Numbered from the stretch's first letter, positions 1 through 8,624 are shown. The stretch is DNA of 64,000 nt from Trinickia diaoshuihuensis (GCF_003390925.1 NZ_QUBS01000021.1:1-64000); one strand, 5' to 3'. Notes: generated by a model from the sequence alone, not told the origin. Translations and numbers: made by a program.

Positions 1-687
1 GATGTACTGCCACACGTCCAGTTCGGTCCAGTTCGAGATCGGGAACACGCGCAGGTGCTCGCCGTTGTGCAAACGCGCGTTATACAGGCTCCACAATTCC
101 GGACGCTGCGCTTTGGGGTCCCACTGACCGAATTCGTCGCGGAACGAGAAGATGCGCTCCTTGGCGCGCGCCTTCTCTTCGTCGCGGCGCGCCCCGCCGA
201 TCATCGCAGTGAAGCCGTGCTGCTCGATCGTCTCGAGCAGCGTCACAGTGAAGCCGTGCTGCTCGATCGTCTCGAGCAGCGTCACCGCTTGCGCGGCGTT
301 GCGCGAATCGGTCTCGCGGCGCAGCCGCACCGTGCCGCGTTTGATCGAATCCTCCACGTGACCGACGACGAGTTCGGCGCCGATCTCGGCCGCGCGCCGA
401 TCGCGGAAATCGATCACCTCCGGATAGTTGTGCCCCGTGTCGATGTGCACGAGCGGGAACGGCAGCGTCGTCTTGCGCTGAGCGCCCAGGCCGAACGCCT
501 TGAGCGCCAGATGCAGCACGACGACCGAATCCTTGCCGCCCGAAAACAGCAGCGCCGGCTTGCTGCATTCGGCCACGAGCTCGCGCAGGATGTGAATCGA
601 TTCCGCCTCGAGCCAATCGAGGTGGTCCATGCGGGTGGCCGCCATCGGCACGGCCGCCGCTTTGGCGGGGTCTAGAAGGATAGACAT
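1..687 (-). CDS. cysD: Sulfate adenylyltransferase subunit 2 (CysD), partial, with internal 13-residue duplication
   Basis: ATP sulfurylase small subunit, which makes APS from sulfate and ATP together with the GTPase CysN. The ATG at 687 opens 229 codons that run off the left edge, so about 80-90 C-terminal residues and any cysN are not visible. The PP-loop SGGKDS lies near residue 50, followed by HIDTGHNYPE, GGARRDEEKARAKER and NWTELDVW, all typical of CysD. Codons for VTLLETIEQHGFT occur twice in a row (bases 208-246 and 247-285 are identical), lengthening the protein without breaking the frame. The gene is last visible in a minus-strand run of APS kinase, DHH protein, sulfotransferase and TauE exporter, so it may supply APS for sulfation rather than only for assimilation. 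Family assignment is firm; whether the duplicated enzyme is active is unknown. Confidence 0.95.
   Translation of the reverse strand, partial: MSILLDPAKAAAVPMAATRMDHLDWLEAESIHILRELVAECSKPALLFSGGKDSVVVLHLALKAFGLGAQRKTTLPFPLVHIDTGHNYPEVIDFRDRRAAEIGAELVVGHVEDSIKRGTVRLRRETDSRNAAQAVTLLETIEQHGFTVTLLETIEQHGFTAMIGGARRDEEKARAKERIFSFRDEFGQWDPKAQRPELWSLYNARLHNGEHLRVFPISNWTELDVWQYI
208..285. repeat. Perfect 39-bp tandem duplication inside cysD
   Basis: Two directly adjacent identical 39-bp units, 208-246 and 247-285. The length is a multiple of three, so cysD stays open and gains 13 residues just before the conserved GGARRDEEK segment. No mismatch between copies suggests a recent slippage event or an assembly error. 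Confidence 0.95.
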
Positions 688-745
688 GGTGTTTTTTTGC
701 ATTCGACGATAAACATACGTTGCGCCGCAAACCAACGAGGTACGG

Positions 746-1555
746 CTAGTGCAAGCTTCGGTAAGCGATATAGACGGCGATGGCCAGCAGCAGGACCGCG
801 AACACGCGCCGCAGCGCGTGGCCCTTGACGGCGATCGCCTTCGCGGCACGCATTCCGCCATGGCCGCCCAGCACGCCACCGGCCACGAGCGCGGCCGCCA
901 GCGGCAAATCGACCTTGCCGGCCACCGCATAATTGACCGCCGTGGTCGCCCCGAATACCACGACGGACACGAGCGATGACGCGACGGCCTCCAGCATGGA
1001 CACCCGCGCGACGATGTGCAGCGCCGGAACAGACAAGAACCCGCCGCTGATGCCGAACAAGCCCGCCAAGCCGCCCACGCACGCGCCCGCGCCGGCCGTG
1101 GCCAAGTCGCGGCTCGCGACCGGCGTCAGGCTCGCCGCCGCCTGCGCGCCATGCCCCGGAGCCGCCGATGCGCGCGTGCGCGAGAGCATGAGCACGGCGA
1201 CGAGCGCGACGATCATCGCAAGCAGCAGCATGAGGGCGCCGCCGTCGATATGCAGGGACCAGCGCGAGCCGCCGAATGCGCCGCCCATGCCGGCCGCGGC
1301 AAATACGGCGCTCGTGCGCCAACGCACGAGCCCGGCGCGAGCATATGAGACGAGATTGACAAGCGCCGTAACGGCGATCGCGGCGGCGGTCGTGCCGATC
1401 GCCACGTGCGCGTCGCCGATCTTGACGACATACAGCAGCAGCGGCACGGATAACGTGCCCGCACCGCCGCCGACCAATCCCAGGGCGAAGCCGATCGATA
1501 GGCCTGACAGCGAGGCGAGCACGATCTGCACCTGCAGGGTGAATGCTATCGGCAT
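746..1555 (-). CDS. TauE/SafE family sulfite/anion exporter
   Basis: An integral membrane protein of 269 residues with two similar halves, as in the TauE/SafE (COG0730) family. Glycine-rich motifs FALGLVGGGAGTLSVP near the N terminus and GLAGLFGISGGFLSVP in the second half are the family's paired signatures; about eight hydrophobic segments are visible. The ATG at 1555 is preferred over an upstream GTG at 1579 because a GAGAG sequence sits upstream of it. Members export sulfite, sulfoacetate or other oxyanions. It lies between a sulfotransferase and cysD on the same strand, so a role in removing sulfite or a sulfonated product of this operon is likely, but the substrate cannot be read from sequence. 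Confidence 0.85.
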   Translation of the reverse strand: MPIAFTLQVQIVLASLSGLSIGFALGLVGGGAGTLSVPLLLYVVKIGDAHVAIGTTAAAIAVTALVNLVSYARAGLVRWRTSAVFAAAGMGGAFGGSRWSLHIDGGALMLLLAMIVALVAVLMLSRTRASAAPGHGAQAAASLTPVASRDLATAGAGACVGGLAGLFGISGGFLSVPALHIVARVSMLEAVASSLVSVVVFGATTAVNYAVAGKVDLPLAAALVAGGVLGGHGGMRAAKAIAVKGHALRRVFAVLLLAIAVYIAYRSLH

Positions 1556-1672
1556 GATTGGTTTTCTCTCAGGTTGCACGGCCGTCCGTCAGCGCCGGTG
1601 CGCGCGGGTCGCGCGCGTCAGGCGCATGCGGCTGGTCTCGGTGCGTTTATCGGAACAGCGGTGTATCCCGGC

Positions 1673-2800
1673 TTAGTCTGTCACTTCGAATGCCTCGGTC
1701 AACTCGTCCAGCTTGACGGGCGCCGAATCGTGCCGCCCCAAGCGGGCCTGCGCCCATTGCTGCATGCGCGCGCGCACCGCCGCTAAATATTCGGCACGAT
1801 GCCGCCGCAGCGCGAAGTCGCGGAAATTGGTCCGTTCGAGCGTCTCCCACGCGCGTCCGCGGGCGGCATCGGAGGCGGCACGCGCCGCCTCGAAAGCCGA
1901 CGCGTCGATCTTCGCGGTCGCATCGGTCAGGCGGGCATAACCATAGCGCGCCATGTAATCGGACGTCAGCGTCTCGATTACCGAGATCTCGTCCGCCGAC
2001 AGCACCTTTTTGTACTTGTCGATATTCGCCGCGATCGGCGCGAAGCAATTGCTCGACCAGAGCGCCGACATCCGCGAGATCTGCTGGGCTTCTCGAGAGC
2101 GGGCCACATCCACCATGGCGGGCAAGAAATCGATGCCGAAGAACGCGCAGACTTGCTTGAGCACGGCTTGCTCGTCGGCCAGGAAGTCTTCGTAGCGGAT
2201 CGTCATGGTCCGCTCGGGATACTCGGTCACTACCGCATCGGCCGCGCGATGCGCTTCGAGCCAGGTATGGGTGTTCAGCAGCGTATCGAAGTCGTGAATG
2301 ATCGCTTTGTTCATCGACGCGATCTGCGCGCGCGGATCGCGTACGACGTTCAAAAAGAGCATGTCGGGGAACTGCCGCATCAGCGAATCGGCGTAATGGA
2401 CGCTGTCGAGCGATTTGTCCATGACCACGCGCGCGCCGCGTTGGTCGCCCGCCCGCAGCAGCAACTCTCCTACGATGCGGTGCACGCTGCGCGGCTCGCG
2501 ACGAATCGCTTCGAAGATCTCGACGGGATCGAATGCGATTCCCGGCCACTTGACCATGCTCGCCGCTTGCAGCCCGACGACGTCGCTCACGAGACGAAAG
2601 TACGCTCGATCGTCCTCGAGGTTGCCGTAGAGCGGCACGATCGGCATGAAATCGACGATATGCAGGGGATACGGCGAATAAAAATCGGGGTTGATGTTCA
2701 GTCTCAACCGCAGTGCATGGCTTCCGCACCGGCGCAGCGGAATCATCAGTACTGGCCGTGGGCGCCCTTGCTCGGGTGCCCGATCTCGTGCATCGCTCAT
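1673..2800 (-). CDS. Sulfotransferase family protein (PAPS-dependent)
   Basis: Predicted to transfer sulfate from PAPS to an unknown acceptor. The 5'-phosphosulfate-binding loop is PLRRCGSHALRLRL (residues 21-34) and the 3'-phosphate-binding motif is VVRDPRAQIAS (about 152-162), spaced as in bacterial sulfotransferases. An invariant Lys of the loop in cytosolic enzymes is Arg here, as in many bacterial relatives. The start at 2800 has an AGG nine bases upstream; an in-frame ATG at 2815 is possible but has poor spacing. It follows the DHH phosphoesterase by only 24 bases and shares a strand with APS kinase and cysD, giving a full PAPS supply route. The absence of a signal peptide suggests a cytoplasmic enzyme. 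The acceptor (glycan, lipid or metabolite) is not identifiable. Confidence 0.8.
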   Translation of the reverse strand: MSDARDRAPEQGRPRPVLMIPLRRCGSHALRLRLNINPDFYSPYPLHIVDFMPIVPLYGNLEDDRAYFRLVSDVVGLQAASMVKWPGIAFDPVEIFEAIRREPRSVHRIVGELLLRAGDQRGARVVMDKSLDSVHYADSLMRQFPDMLFLNVVRDPRAQIASMNKAIIHDFDTLLNTHTWLEAHRAADAVVTEYPERTMTIRYEDFLADEQAVLKQVCAFFGIDFLPAMVDVARSREAQQISRMSALWSSNCFAPIAANIDKYKKVLSADEISVIETLTSDYMARYGYARLTDATAKIDASAFEAARAASDAARGRAWETLERTNFRDFALRRHRAEYLAAVRARMQQWAQARLGRHDSAPVKLDELTEAFEVTD

Positions 2801-2824
2801 TTTTCGAATCCTCATTTCTTCTTG

Positions 2825-3862
2825 CTAGCTTCTAACTTCGGCGGAACGGCACGTCTGGGCACCGCCCGATGCCTCGGTCGTGAAATAGTTGAAAAACGCC
2901 TCGACGAACGCATCGAGGCCGGCGGCCGGGACCGCGTTGACGCCCGCTGCCGCGCGCCGCCCGCCGCCGCCCTCGAAGCCCTCGCATAGCGTGTTGGCCG
3001 GCCGCGCCTCGGGATGCGCCGAGCGGACGCTCGCGCAGAACGAGCCGTCGGCGCGCTCCGTCAACACGGCGAACGACCGGCCGCCGCGCTCGTCGCCGAG
3101 TTGATTGGCGAACGTGCCCGAGATGCGCCTAGCCCAAGGCGCGTTCGGCAGGACGTAGACGGCGCCGGCGGTGCCGCTTCGATAGGGCGCAAGCGCATCG
3201 GCGTGAGCCAGATCGTCGCGATATCCCTCGTCCAATCGCGTAAAGCACGGCGACTCACGGACGAAATCGCGCGGATCGGCGAACGCATGCAGCGCGCGAT
3301 AGAGCACCTCGGGGTGAATGTGCAGATCGTCGATCGTCTCGCCGTAGGCGTTGTAGTTGAGCGTCCGCCCGAGCGTTCGCAACGATTCGATCGCTCGCTC
3401 GTCGAAGCCTTCGGCTCGCGCCAGCGCATGAGCGGTGGCATCGAGGTTGTCGCCGAATGCGCCGGCGATTGCCCATGGCCGGTACCGTCCGCCCAGCGCG
3501 CGATCGACGATCAGGCTCGTGCATACGCGCGGCGAGTCGTCCCACTCGAGACGCAACCGAGCGTGAGCGAATGCGCGGCGTGCCGAATGGTGGTCGTAGT
3601 ACTCGACGCGCGCGCCCGCTTCGAGCAAGGCGGCGAGTGCATCGGCGTTCGCATCGAGCGAGACGTCCAACACCGTGACGTCGATGCCCGCCTTCGCGGG
3701 CACCCGCCGCAGCAGGGCAATGTCGCGCTTGGCGCCCGTCACGCACCGCGCTTCGCGCGGCGTCGCGAGCCGCAACTGATGCAGGGCGCATAGGCCGTCG
3801 GCATCGCCGTTGAATACGTCGTAAGCCTGCGCTGCCGCATCGATCGCTTCACTCGTCGACAT
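2825..3862 (-). CDS. DHH family phosphoesterase, possible PAP phosphatase
   Basis: A 345-residue DHH-superfamily protein. It shows DVFNGDADG (residues 15-23, motif I aspartates), YYDHHSA (the DHH triad at about 90-92) and a C-terminal GGGGRRAAAG segment of the DHHA1 type. The family includes NrnA-like enzymes that hydrolyse 3'-phosphoadenosine-5'-phosphate and short oligonucleotides. The gene overlaps the end of the APS kinase gene by 14 bases and precedes the sulfotransferase. Removing PAP, the inhibitory by-product of sulfotransfer, is therefore an attractive inference, not a demonstrated role. The start at 3862 has GGAG seven bases upstream; an ATG at 3883 is in frame but less well placed. 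Confidence 0.8.
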   Translation of the reverse strand: MSTSEAIDAAAQAYDVFNGDADGLCALHQLRLATPREARCVTGAKRDIALLRRVPAKAGIDVTVLDVSLDANADALAALLEAGARVEYYDHHSARRAFAHARLRLEWDDSPRVCTSLIVDRALGGRYRPWAIAGAFGDNLDATAHALARAEGFDERAIESLRTLGRTLNYNAYGETIDDLHIHPEVLYRALHAFADPRDFVRESPCFTRLDEGYRDDLAHADALAPYRSGTAGAVYVLPNAPWARRISGTFANQLGDERGGRSFAVLTERADGSFCASVRSAHPEARPANTLCEGFEGGGGRRAAAGVNAVPAAGLDAFVEAFFNYFTTEASGGAQTCRSAEVRS

Positions 3863-4565
3863 GGCCGGCTCCCTGCGCCGCATCTCGAAGCGCCAACTGC
3901 GCGCGCAGCAACGCCGCGGCGTCGCCGGGCCGCAGTTGCGCGGTATCGAGCGTCAACGCCGGCGCGAGCGGCGCCTCGTAGGGCGCACTCACCCCGGTGA
4001 ATTGGGGCAACCGGCCGCTGCGTGCCTTGCGATAAAGGCCTTTGGGATCGCGCGCCTCGCACACTTGCGGCGACGTGCTCACATACACCTCGACGAAGCA
4101 CGCCTCGCCGATGATGGCCCGCGCGGCGGCACGGTCTTCGCGCAAGGGCGACACGAGCGAGATCACGACCACGAGGCCCGCATCGTTCATCATGCGGGCG
4201 ACCTCGGCCGTGCGGCGAATGTTCTCGCGCCGGTCGCTGTCCGAGAAGCCGAGATCCCGGCTCAGCCCCGAGCGCAGGTCGTCGCCGTCGAGCACGACGC
4301 ACGGACGGCGCTCGATCCTGAGCCGTTGCTCGAACTCGAACGCGATCGTCGATTTACCGGCGCCGCTCAGTCCCGTCAGCCAAAACGTCCGCGGCGGATA
4401 TCCAAATTGAAGAGCGCGCGCTTCGCGCGACTCGGGGCCGATATGGCGAAACACATTGGCCGGCGCATCGGGCGCATGCACATACCGCACTGCGCTTTCG
4501 TGCGCGTCGGGCGCGGCAGTGCAAGGACGCTGCTCGATGCCGCATACCGATCCTTGATGTTCCAT
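3849..4565 (-). CDS. cysC: Adenylylsulfate (APS) kinase
   Basis: Phosphorylates APS to PAPS. The 238-residue protein has the P-loop GLSGAGKST at 65-73, LDGDDLRSGL with the downstream RRENIRR of APS kinases at about 92-118, and DPKGLYRKA at about 173-181. Roughly 60 residues precede the kinase fold and match no domain I recognise. The ATG at 4565 is chosen because GGAG lies nine bases upstream; further in-frame ATGs at 4583 and 4625 lack this. It is first in the minus-strand sulfur run and overlaps the DHH gene. It is a stand-alone kinase rather than a CysN fusion, as in nodPQ-like sulfation systems where kinase activity is dedicated to PAPS. Confidence 0.92.
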   Translation of the reverse strand: MEHQGSVCGIEQRPCTAAPDAHESAVRYVHAPDAPANVFRHIGPESREARALQFGYPPRTFWLTGLSGAGKSTIAFEFEQRLRIERRPCVVLDGDDLRSGLSRDLGFSDSDRRENIRRTAEVARMMNDAGLVVVISLVSPLREDRAAARAIIGEACFVEVYVSTSPQVCEARDPKGLYRKARSGRLPQFTGVSAPYEAPLAPALTLDTAQLRPGDAAALLRAQLALRDAAQGAGHVDE

Positions 4566-4658
4566 CGATTTGTTCTCCACCATGTATCGGACGACCGTTC
4601 GCGGGCAGCGAGCATCGCCGCACAAACGTTTGCGCGACGAGCCGCAGCGCGAGAAACG

Positions 4659-6320
4659 TCAGGCAGCCTCATAGACGAGTCCGGCTCCAGCCGTGACGGC
4701 GCGACGTTCATACGCCGACGCTCGCGCACGGGTCTGCCCGGTCGCGGCCTCGCGCAGCTTGAATACGCTGACGGCTTCCACGAGCGCGCCGGCCTGCTCG
4801 CGCATCGATTCCGCGGCGGCAGCCGCTTCCTCGACGAGCGCGGCGTTCTGCTGCGTGACCTGGTCCATCTGCGTGAGCGCCTGGTTGATCTGTTCGATGC
4901 CGGTAGCCTGCTCTTCGCTCGCGTTCATGATTTCGCCCATGATCAGCGTCACGCGTTTGACGCTACCCACCACTTCGCGCATCGTCGTGCCCGCTTCATC
5001 GACGAGCCGGTTGCCCAGTTCGACCTGTTCGACCGAGCCGCCGATCAACGCTTTGATTTCTTTCGCCGCCGTGGCGGAACGCTGGGCCAGCGAACGGACC
5101 TCGGAGGCCACGACCGCGAAGCCGCGGCCTTGCTCGCCCGCCCGCGCCGCCTCGACGGCTGCGTTCAGCGCGAGGATGTTGGTTTGGAAGGCAATGCTGT
5201 CGATCACGCCGATGATCTCGACGATTTTTTGCGACGCCTGATTGATCGCACCCATCGTCTGCACGACCTCCGAGACGACGTTGCCCGCGCGTTCCGAAAC
5301 GTGCGACGCCGAGGCGGCAAGCTCGTTCGCTTGGCGCGCGTGCTCGGAGTTGCGCTTGACCGTCGCCGTCAGCTCTTCCATCGATGCCGCCGTTTGCTCG
5401 AGCGAGGCTGCTTGCTCTTCGGTGCGCGAGGACAGATCCAAGTTGCCGCTCGCAATCTGGCCCGCCGCCGACGCGATGGCGCCGGTACTGACATGAACTT
5501 GGCTCACGATGCCGACGAGGCTCGTACGCATCGTTTTCATCGCATGCATGAGGCTCGTGCTATCGCCGTGCTTGATGTGGACTTCGGTGGTCAAGTCGCC
5601 GGCGGCGACGCGATCGGCGGCCTGCGCCGCATCGGCGGGCTCGCCGCCGAGCTGCGCGATGATGCCGCGCGTAATGAGCGAAGCCGAAACGACGCTTACG
5701 ACGAGCGCGGCGATCGCGAGCCCGATGATGCCGAGGCGGCTCGTCGCATAGGATGCCTTCGCATCGACGGTCAACGCATCGTTTTGCTTATGCTCTAGTT
5801 CGCGCAAGCGGCGGACGTAGCCCCACCACTTGGCTTGGATCGGCCGCAATTCGAAACGAAGCAGGTGATAAGCGTCGTCGCGTTGACCCGCGAGCGCGAG
5901 CGCCTTGGCACGTAGCATCAGCGGCACCGCAAGCGCGCCTTGCTCGTTGATTTGGTTCAGCAACTCCGTTTCTTCCCGCGTCGTTCCCGGCGCCGCGAAC
6001 ATTCGGGCCAGTTGTTGCCGACTCGTTTCGTACGCCGCCGTTTCATCCTCGAAGCGCTTGGTCTCGATCGCCACCTGGTCTTGTTGATCCGCCTGCAGCA
6101 GGATGAGATTGCGCAACGCAAGCGCCCGGTTCGAAATACTTTCGTCGAGCCGGTTGGCCAGGGCGGCCTCGACGGCATTGATGTCCGTGATGTCGGTCAT
6201 CGATGTCTCGAGTTCAGACATGCGCAGGAGCGCGAATGCCGTCACTACGGCGAGCAGTATCGACACCAAGGCGAAACCGATTCCCAATCGAGTCGCCACC
6301 TTCATATGGGTAAAGTTCAT
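4659..6320 (-). CDS. Methyl-accepting chemotaxis protein
   Basis: A 553-residue chemoreceptor. TM1 is at about 10-32, a periplasmic four-helix-bundle-type sensor at 35-190, TM2 at about 196-217, then HAMP and the cytoplasmic signalling hairpin. The highly conserved tip, with [20 protein letters not shown], is at about 375-394. [13 protein letters not shown]-type methylation helices flank the tip. No C-terminal CheR-docking pentapeptide is seen; the tail ends in VYEAA. The ligand is unknown. The gene stands alone, with 93 bases separating it from the APS kinase gene. A possible sigma-28 promoter lies upstream at 6397-6423, which would tie it to the flagellar regulon. Confidence 0.95.
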   Translation of the reverse strand: MNFTHMKVATRLGIGFALVSILLAVVTAFALLRMSELETSMTDITDINAVEAALANRLDESISNRALALRNLILLQADQQDQVAIETKRFEDETAAYETSRQQLARMFAAPGTTREETELLNQINEQGALAVPLMLRAKALALAGQRDDAYHLLRFELRPIQAKWWGYVRRLRELEHKQNDALTVDAKASYATSRLGIIGLAIAALVVSVVSASLITRGIIAQLGGEPADAAQAADRVAAGDLTTEVHIKHGDSTSLMHAMKTMRTSLVGIVSQVHVSTGAIASAAGQIASGNLDLSSRTEEQAASLEQTAASMEELTATVKRNSEHARQANELAASASHVSERAGNVVSEVVQTMGAINQASQKIVEIIGVIDSIAFQTNILALNAAVEAARAGEQGRGFAVVASEVRSLAQRSATAAKEIKALIGGSVEQVELGNRLVDEAGTTMREVVGSVKRVTLIMGEIMNASEEQATGIEQINQALTQMDQVTQQNAALVEEAAAAAESMREQAGALVEAVSVFKLREAATGQTRARASAYERRAVTAGAGLVYEAA

Positions 6321-6719
6321 CTTTTGCTACCTTTTAATAAAAGGACGTCTCTCACCGTCCACGGGTGCCATCCCCGATAGCACCGTCACAGGCCCGTGAA
6401 CGGCATATAGGGAAATAGCCTTAAGTGATTTATCCGATGAAATCGTTTTTAATGACGAGAGAGTTGGAAGATGGTCTAGACCTAATTCTTTTAAGTATGA
6501 CGAATAGCGGGGAGCAACCCTCTTGTATAGCGCGACCCTTCGGGCTGCGTTTTGACCGAGGGCAATGGCCCCGTTTGTTAGTGGTATTACAGGAGCGCGA
6601 TGGCCAAGCGAGCCGCTTCGCGGACCAGGCGTTTCGTTTGACTATTTAGTTGGACCGCTCGCGATAGCCCAACCGCGGGCGCGGGTCGGCCGGGGTGAAA
6701 AGCGCACCGCAGGCGCCGG
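6321..6719. other. Intergenic region, AT-richer than surroundings
   Basis: Apart from the candidate sigma-28 promoter, this 400-base gap shows no convincing gene. A 74-codon frame on the plus strand (6425-6649) lacks a ribosome-binding site and any recognisable composition or motif. Confidence 0.5.
6397..6423 (-). promoter_or_regulatory. Candidate sigma-28 (FliA) promoter for the chemoreceptor gene
   Basis: Read on the minus strand: TAAG, 15 bases, then GCCGTTCA. This has the spacing and GCCG core of the flagellar sigma-28 consensus TAAA-N15-GCCGATAA, with mismatches in the last bases. It lies about 75 bases upstream of the chemoreceptor start, whose regulon is known to be sigma-28-dependent in related bacteria. 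It is a pattern match only. Confidence 0.45.
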
Positions 6720-6887
6720 CTAGTGCCGGTGCAATAAACTGCGCAGCGGATGCCGCCAATCTAGGCGGCGTGCGTCGGGATCGCGCGCTTGACGCACATG
6801 GTCCTGCCACAATTCGTCGGAAAACAGGAACGCCACGATCAGCAGCGGCAGCACGAGAAACGCACCCAAAATCACTCGTTCGATCAC
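6720..6887 (-). CDS. Small single-pass membrane protein, 55 residues
   Basis: A GTG start at 6887 preceded by GGGAG with seven bases of spacing opens a 55-codon frame. It has one strongly hydrophobic helix at about residues 5-22 (LGAFLVLPLLIVAFLF) followed by an acidic then basic, Arg/His-rich tail ending HPLRSLLHRH. A longer reading of the frame from 7049 has no ribosome-binding site and a low-complexity Arg/Pro-rich extension, so the short form is preferred. It is probably an inner-membrane microprotein; I do not recognise a family. Confidence 0.6.
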   Translation of the reverse strand: MIERVILGAFLVLPLLIVAFLFSDELWQDHVRQARDPDARRLDWRHPLRSLLHRH

Positions 6888-7434
6888 GATGAGTCTCCCG
6901 TGCCCGTAGAAGGCGTCAGCTTGCAACGTGAGATTCATTCTAAGCGCATGCCGCGTCGGCGGCGCGATCGGGAGTGCGCATTTCGTTCGGCCGCGCTCAC
7001 CGGGGGTAAGCCTCGGACCTTCGGGAACGATGCGTATCGGGCCGGGCATCGTTTTTGTCCTGTAGCTAAACCGTTATTAAGCGTTTTTGCCCCGCGGCGC
7101 AAAACGACTTTATGTGCGGCGCGGCAAAACCGATTTTCGATTTATTAAGCGGCTTAATTCGTTTTCGGCGCAAATCGCGCGCATGGCTGGAAGCCTTGCA
7201 CCAGGCGGGGGCGCCGCCTTACGAGCCGCCTGAGGCTGCGTCCGGCAAGGGCCGCGAAGGAGCCGTACAGCATGCCGGAAGGTACTCAAAATGCCTGCGA
7301 CAATCCGTCGCTTTTGCAACCGCACACAGAATGTGCTTGAGCTTTCATACACATGATCTACGCTAAAAACCGCGGGTTTTGTATTGCCTTTAAATACATA
7401 GCTAACCTACGTAAAAACCCGCATGGAGGCAGAT
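6888..7434. other. Intergenic region with a 15-bp palindrome
   Basis: No gene is supported here. The stretch 7070-7170 is AT-richer and holds ATTAAGC-G-GCTTAAT (7144-7158), a perfect dyad of operator size, and an imperfect GC hairpin just before it. This could be the control region of the secreted protein starting at 7435. Confidence 0.4.
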
Positions 7435-7779
7435 ATGAAAAAACGAGCCGGCATGCTTTTGTTGATGGTGGGGCTCACCGCTGGCGCGACGATCGCGCAA
7501 GCGCAGGACGATGTCCTGAAGCCTCAACAGACGTTTCAATTCAAGGCGAATGCCTACGGTTGCTTGTCCAAGGATAAGCTGGATGCGGCTTATGAGCATG
7601 CGCAAGCAGGCGAACGGCAAAAGATGCAGGAATTCTTCTCGGGATTCCAATGCCTGTCCGCTCCCGAGCATGCCGATTTCCGCGTCGTACGCGTCGTCGG
7701 CCGGGACGTCGAATTCGTGAATGCGGCCAATACCGATACCGAGGGTCTATGGACCCACGCCGAATTCATCAAGCAATAA
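7435..7779 (+). CDS. Small secreted/periplasmic protein of unknown function
   Basis: A 114-residue protein with a clear signal peptide: MKKR, a hydrophobic core LLLMVGLTAGATI and an AQAQ cleavage region near residue 24. The mature part is about 90 residues with two cysteines (in YGCLSK and FQCLSA) that could form a disulfide. GGAGG lies five bases before the ATG at 7435, so this start is preferred over an in-frame ATG twelve bases upstream. I do not recognise a domain. It stands alone between a divergent microprotein gene and yaeQ, with a hairpin downstream at 7891. Confidence 0.75.
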   Translation: MKKRAGMLLLMVGLTAGATIAQAQDDVLKPQQTFQFKANAYGCLSKDKLDAAYEHAQAGERQKMQEFFSGFQCLSAPEHADFRVVRVVGRDVEFVNAANTDTEGLWTHAEFIKQ

Positions 7780-7890
7780 GGCGCTAGTTCGGCGGGGTGT
7801 GGCCACCGCCCGGGCGAGATCGCCCGTGCGCCATTCGCATGGCCGCGCTCGTGCGCGCTTTACTCGTCGACTCATCGATTCGTCGGAGCC

Positions 7891-7912
7891 GGCCCGGTGC
7901 ATGAACCGGGCC
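7891..7912 (+). terminator. GC-rich hairpin, possible terminator
   Basis: GGCCCGGT and ACCGGGCC form a perfect 8-bp stem with a six-base loop, followed by CTTTGG. The T-tract is weak, so it could be a Rho-assisted or non-functional structure. It lies downstream of the small secreted-protein gene. Confidence 0.4.
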
Positions 7913-8028
7913 CTTTGGCATTGGCCGGTTCGTTTTTCGATATCATCACGCGCCGAGAGCGGCCGTGCGCATCGCATGCGCCGCGGCCCCGCGATCGATT
8001 CGCGCAAACGACGAACTTCCCACGCCGC

Positions 8029-8583
8029 ATGGCCCTCAAATCGACGATTTACAAAGCCGAACTGCAAATCGCAGACATGGATCGGCACTACTACGGCGAT
8101 CATTCGCTGACGATCGCTCGCCATCCCTCCGAAACCGACGAGCGAATGATGGTGCGCCTGGCTGCGTTTGCGCTGTTCGCGAGCGAGCGGCTGGAACTTG
8201 CCAAAGGCCTCTCGGATACGGACGAGCCCGATCTTTGGGAAAAAGATCTCACGGGCGCGATTCAAACATGGATCGAGGTGGGGCAGCCCGACGATCGGCG
8301 GCTCGCGAAGGCGAGCGGACGCGCCGAGGACGTCAACGTGATCGCTTACGGCGGGCGCACGTCGCAGATCTGGTGGGATGCGCTGCGCGGCAAGGTCGAG
8401 CGGCTGCGCAATTTGCAAGTGTGGTCGCTCGCCGAAGGTACCGGCGAGGCGCTCGCCCGAGTGGCGCAACGCACGATGCGGCTCCAGTTCACCGTGCAAG
8501 ACGGCTCCGCTTGGATCAGCAGCGCGAGCGCCGACCCCATCGAGCTGCAATGGACCGTGCTCAAAGCACGAAACGAGACCTAA
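8029..8583 (+). CDS. yaeQ: YaeQ family protein
   Basis: A 184-residue protein matching the YaeQ family throughout: MALKSTIYKAELQIAD at the N terminus, RHPSETDERMMVRLAAFAL, WIEVGQPDDRRLAKASGRA, and the C-terminal segment around IELQWTVLK. The fold belongs to the PD-(D/E)XK nuclease superfamily, with EVGQPD matching the core motif, but no biological role is firmly established; E. coli YaeQ has been linked to haemolysin expression and RfaH suppression. The ATG at 8029 is chosen because it begins the conserved family N terminus; upstream frame codons are not conserved-looking. It ends about 40 bases before the convergent VOC gene. Confidence 0.9.
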   Translation: MALKSTIYKAELQIADMDRHYYGDHSLTIARHPSETDERMMVRLAAFALFASERLELAKGLSDTDEPDLWEKDLTGAIQTWIEVGQPDDRRLAKASGRAEDVNVIAYGGRTSQIWWDALRGKVERLRNLQVWSLAEGTGEALARVAQRTMRLQFTVQDGSAWISSASADPIELQWTVLKARNET

Positions 8584-8624
8584 CGGAGCTAGGGCAGGGG
8601 CTAAGGGCGCGGCGGTATGCGCAC

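Noticed and set aside
6425-6649. 74-codon frame upstream of the chemoreceptor
   Set aside because: No ribosome-binding site, no recognisable motif, and close to the predicted sigma-28 promoter on the other strand.
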